Positions 7,126 through 7,451 of a stretch of 7,451 bases of DNA are shown here, one piece after another. Both the position numbers and the translations under genes were made by a program. Source of the stretch: Candidatus Zixiibacteriota bacterium. Lineage in GTDB: Bacteria; Zixibacteria; MSB-5A5; GN15; FEB-12. Location of the stretch: positions 1 to 7,451 of the forward strand of contig JADFLZ010000102.1 in assembly GCA_022564135.1 (NCBI GenBank). Direction: 5' to 3'. The notes under the pieces are model-generated. The model was not told where the DNA came from. It searched no databases and worked only from the letters and a program-made list of their open reading frames with translations. Position 1 is the first letter of the stretch. Each line of letters begins with the position of its first letter.

Positions 7126-7451
7126 ATGAAAAAGATTTCAGGAATAGCGATTCTGGCAGCAATGTTATCGCTTGTTTTTGCGGTTTTTGTGCTGTCTCAA
7201 GACAGTAAAGAAGAAAAAGTAGAAGTTACTATAACTGCCCAGATAGGTCAGCCTGCCCCAAATTTTAAGCTCAGCAGTGCGACTGGCAAAGAGCATGCAT
7301 TGTCTGACTATAAAGGACAGTGGGTTGTCTTAGAATGGATAAATCTGCAGTGCCCGTTTGTGCTCAAACATTATAATTCAAAAAACATGCAGACTCTCCA
7401 GCAAAATTATACCAAGAAAGAAGTTGTCTGGCTTTCCATCTGTTCGTCTGC
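7126..7451 (+). CDS. Exported thioredoxin-fold (redoxin) family protein, partial at 3' end
   Basis: Only the first 108 complete codons are present; the window ends inside the gene. ATG is preceded by AAGGA with a seven-base spacer. Residues 1-25 are a Lys-led hydrophobic segment (ISGIAILAAMLSLVFAVFVLS), either a signal peptide or an N-terminal anchor. IGQPAPNFKLSSATGKEHAL (40-59) is the usual opening of AhpC/TSA and TlpA-like redoxins, followed by KGQWVVLEWINLQCPFVLKHY (63-83). C76 sits where the first active-site Cys would be, but the expected second Cys of a CxxC is V79, so the motif is CPFV. Another cysteine, C106, follows the strand VVWLSI. The single-Cys CPFVxKHY form is, as I recall, a recognised subgroup of thioredoxin-family proteins. 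It probably acts with the ScsB-N-like protein encoded just upstream; whether it is a peroxidase, reductase or carrier cannot be told from the fragment. Confidence 0.88.
   Translation, partial: MKKISGIAILAAMLSLVFAVFVLSQDSKEEKVEVTITAQIGQPAPNFKLSSATGKEHALSDYKGQWVVLEWINLQCPFVLKHYNSKNMQTLQQNYTKKEVVWLSICSS

Overview
The window reads as ordinary chromosomal DNA from a Gram-negative (diderm) bacterium. Diderm is supported by a periplasmic adaptor plus RND pump pair and by exported redox proteins with signal peptides. By eye the G+C content is moderate, around the mid-40s percent. The precise taxon cannot be fixed from sequence alone. The style of the glutamate dehydrogenase and RND pump fits an environmental, uncultured-type lineage such as the FCB/Planctomycetes/Deltaproteobacteria-like groups, but this is only an impression. 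No tRNA, rRNA, CRISPR array, insertion sequence or phage gene was found.

Layout from left to right: (1) 47-1483, minus strand, a hexameric-type glutamate dehydrogenase resembling mitochondrial GDH, with a 129-nt upstream gap holding a TATAAT box. (2) 1613-5901, minus strand, a two-gene efflux operon transcribed leftwards: a HlyD-family periplasmic adaptor (4795-5901), then 23 nt later a 1052-residue HAE1-type RND permease (1613-4771). A good sigma70-like promoter (TTGATA-N17-TTTAAT on the minus strand) lies just upstream of the adaptor. No TolC-type outer-membrane gene is present. (3) 5902-6147, a divergent intergenic region of 246 nt. (4) 6148-7026, plus strand, a secreted stand-alone domain resembling the N-terminal part of ScsB/DsbD, with a CxxxC pair. 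(5) 7126 to the window edge, plus strand, the start of an exported thioredoxin-fold (redoxin) protein with a single active-site-like cysteine in a CPFV motif.

Functionally there are three modules: nitrogen/carbon metabolism (GDH), proton-driven efflux (adaptor + RND), and periplasmic thiol redox chemistry (ScsB-N-like protein + redoxin). The two-gene redox module is the least conventional part, because the membrane electron-carrying domain that normally joins these domains in one polypeptide is not between them. The RND pump has substitutions in the canonical TM4/TM10 proton-relay residues, and the GDH carries an extra segment where animal GDHs have their antenna. These points deserve a second look, but nothing here proves a wholly new system.
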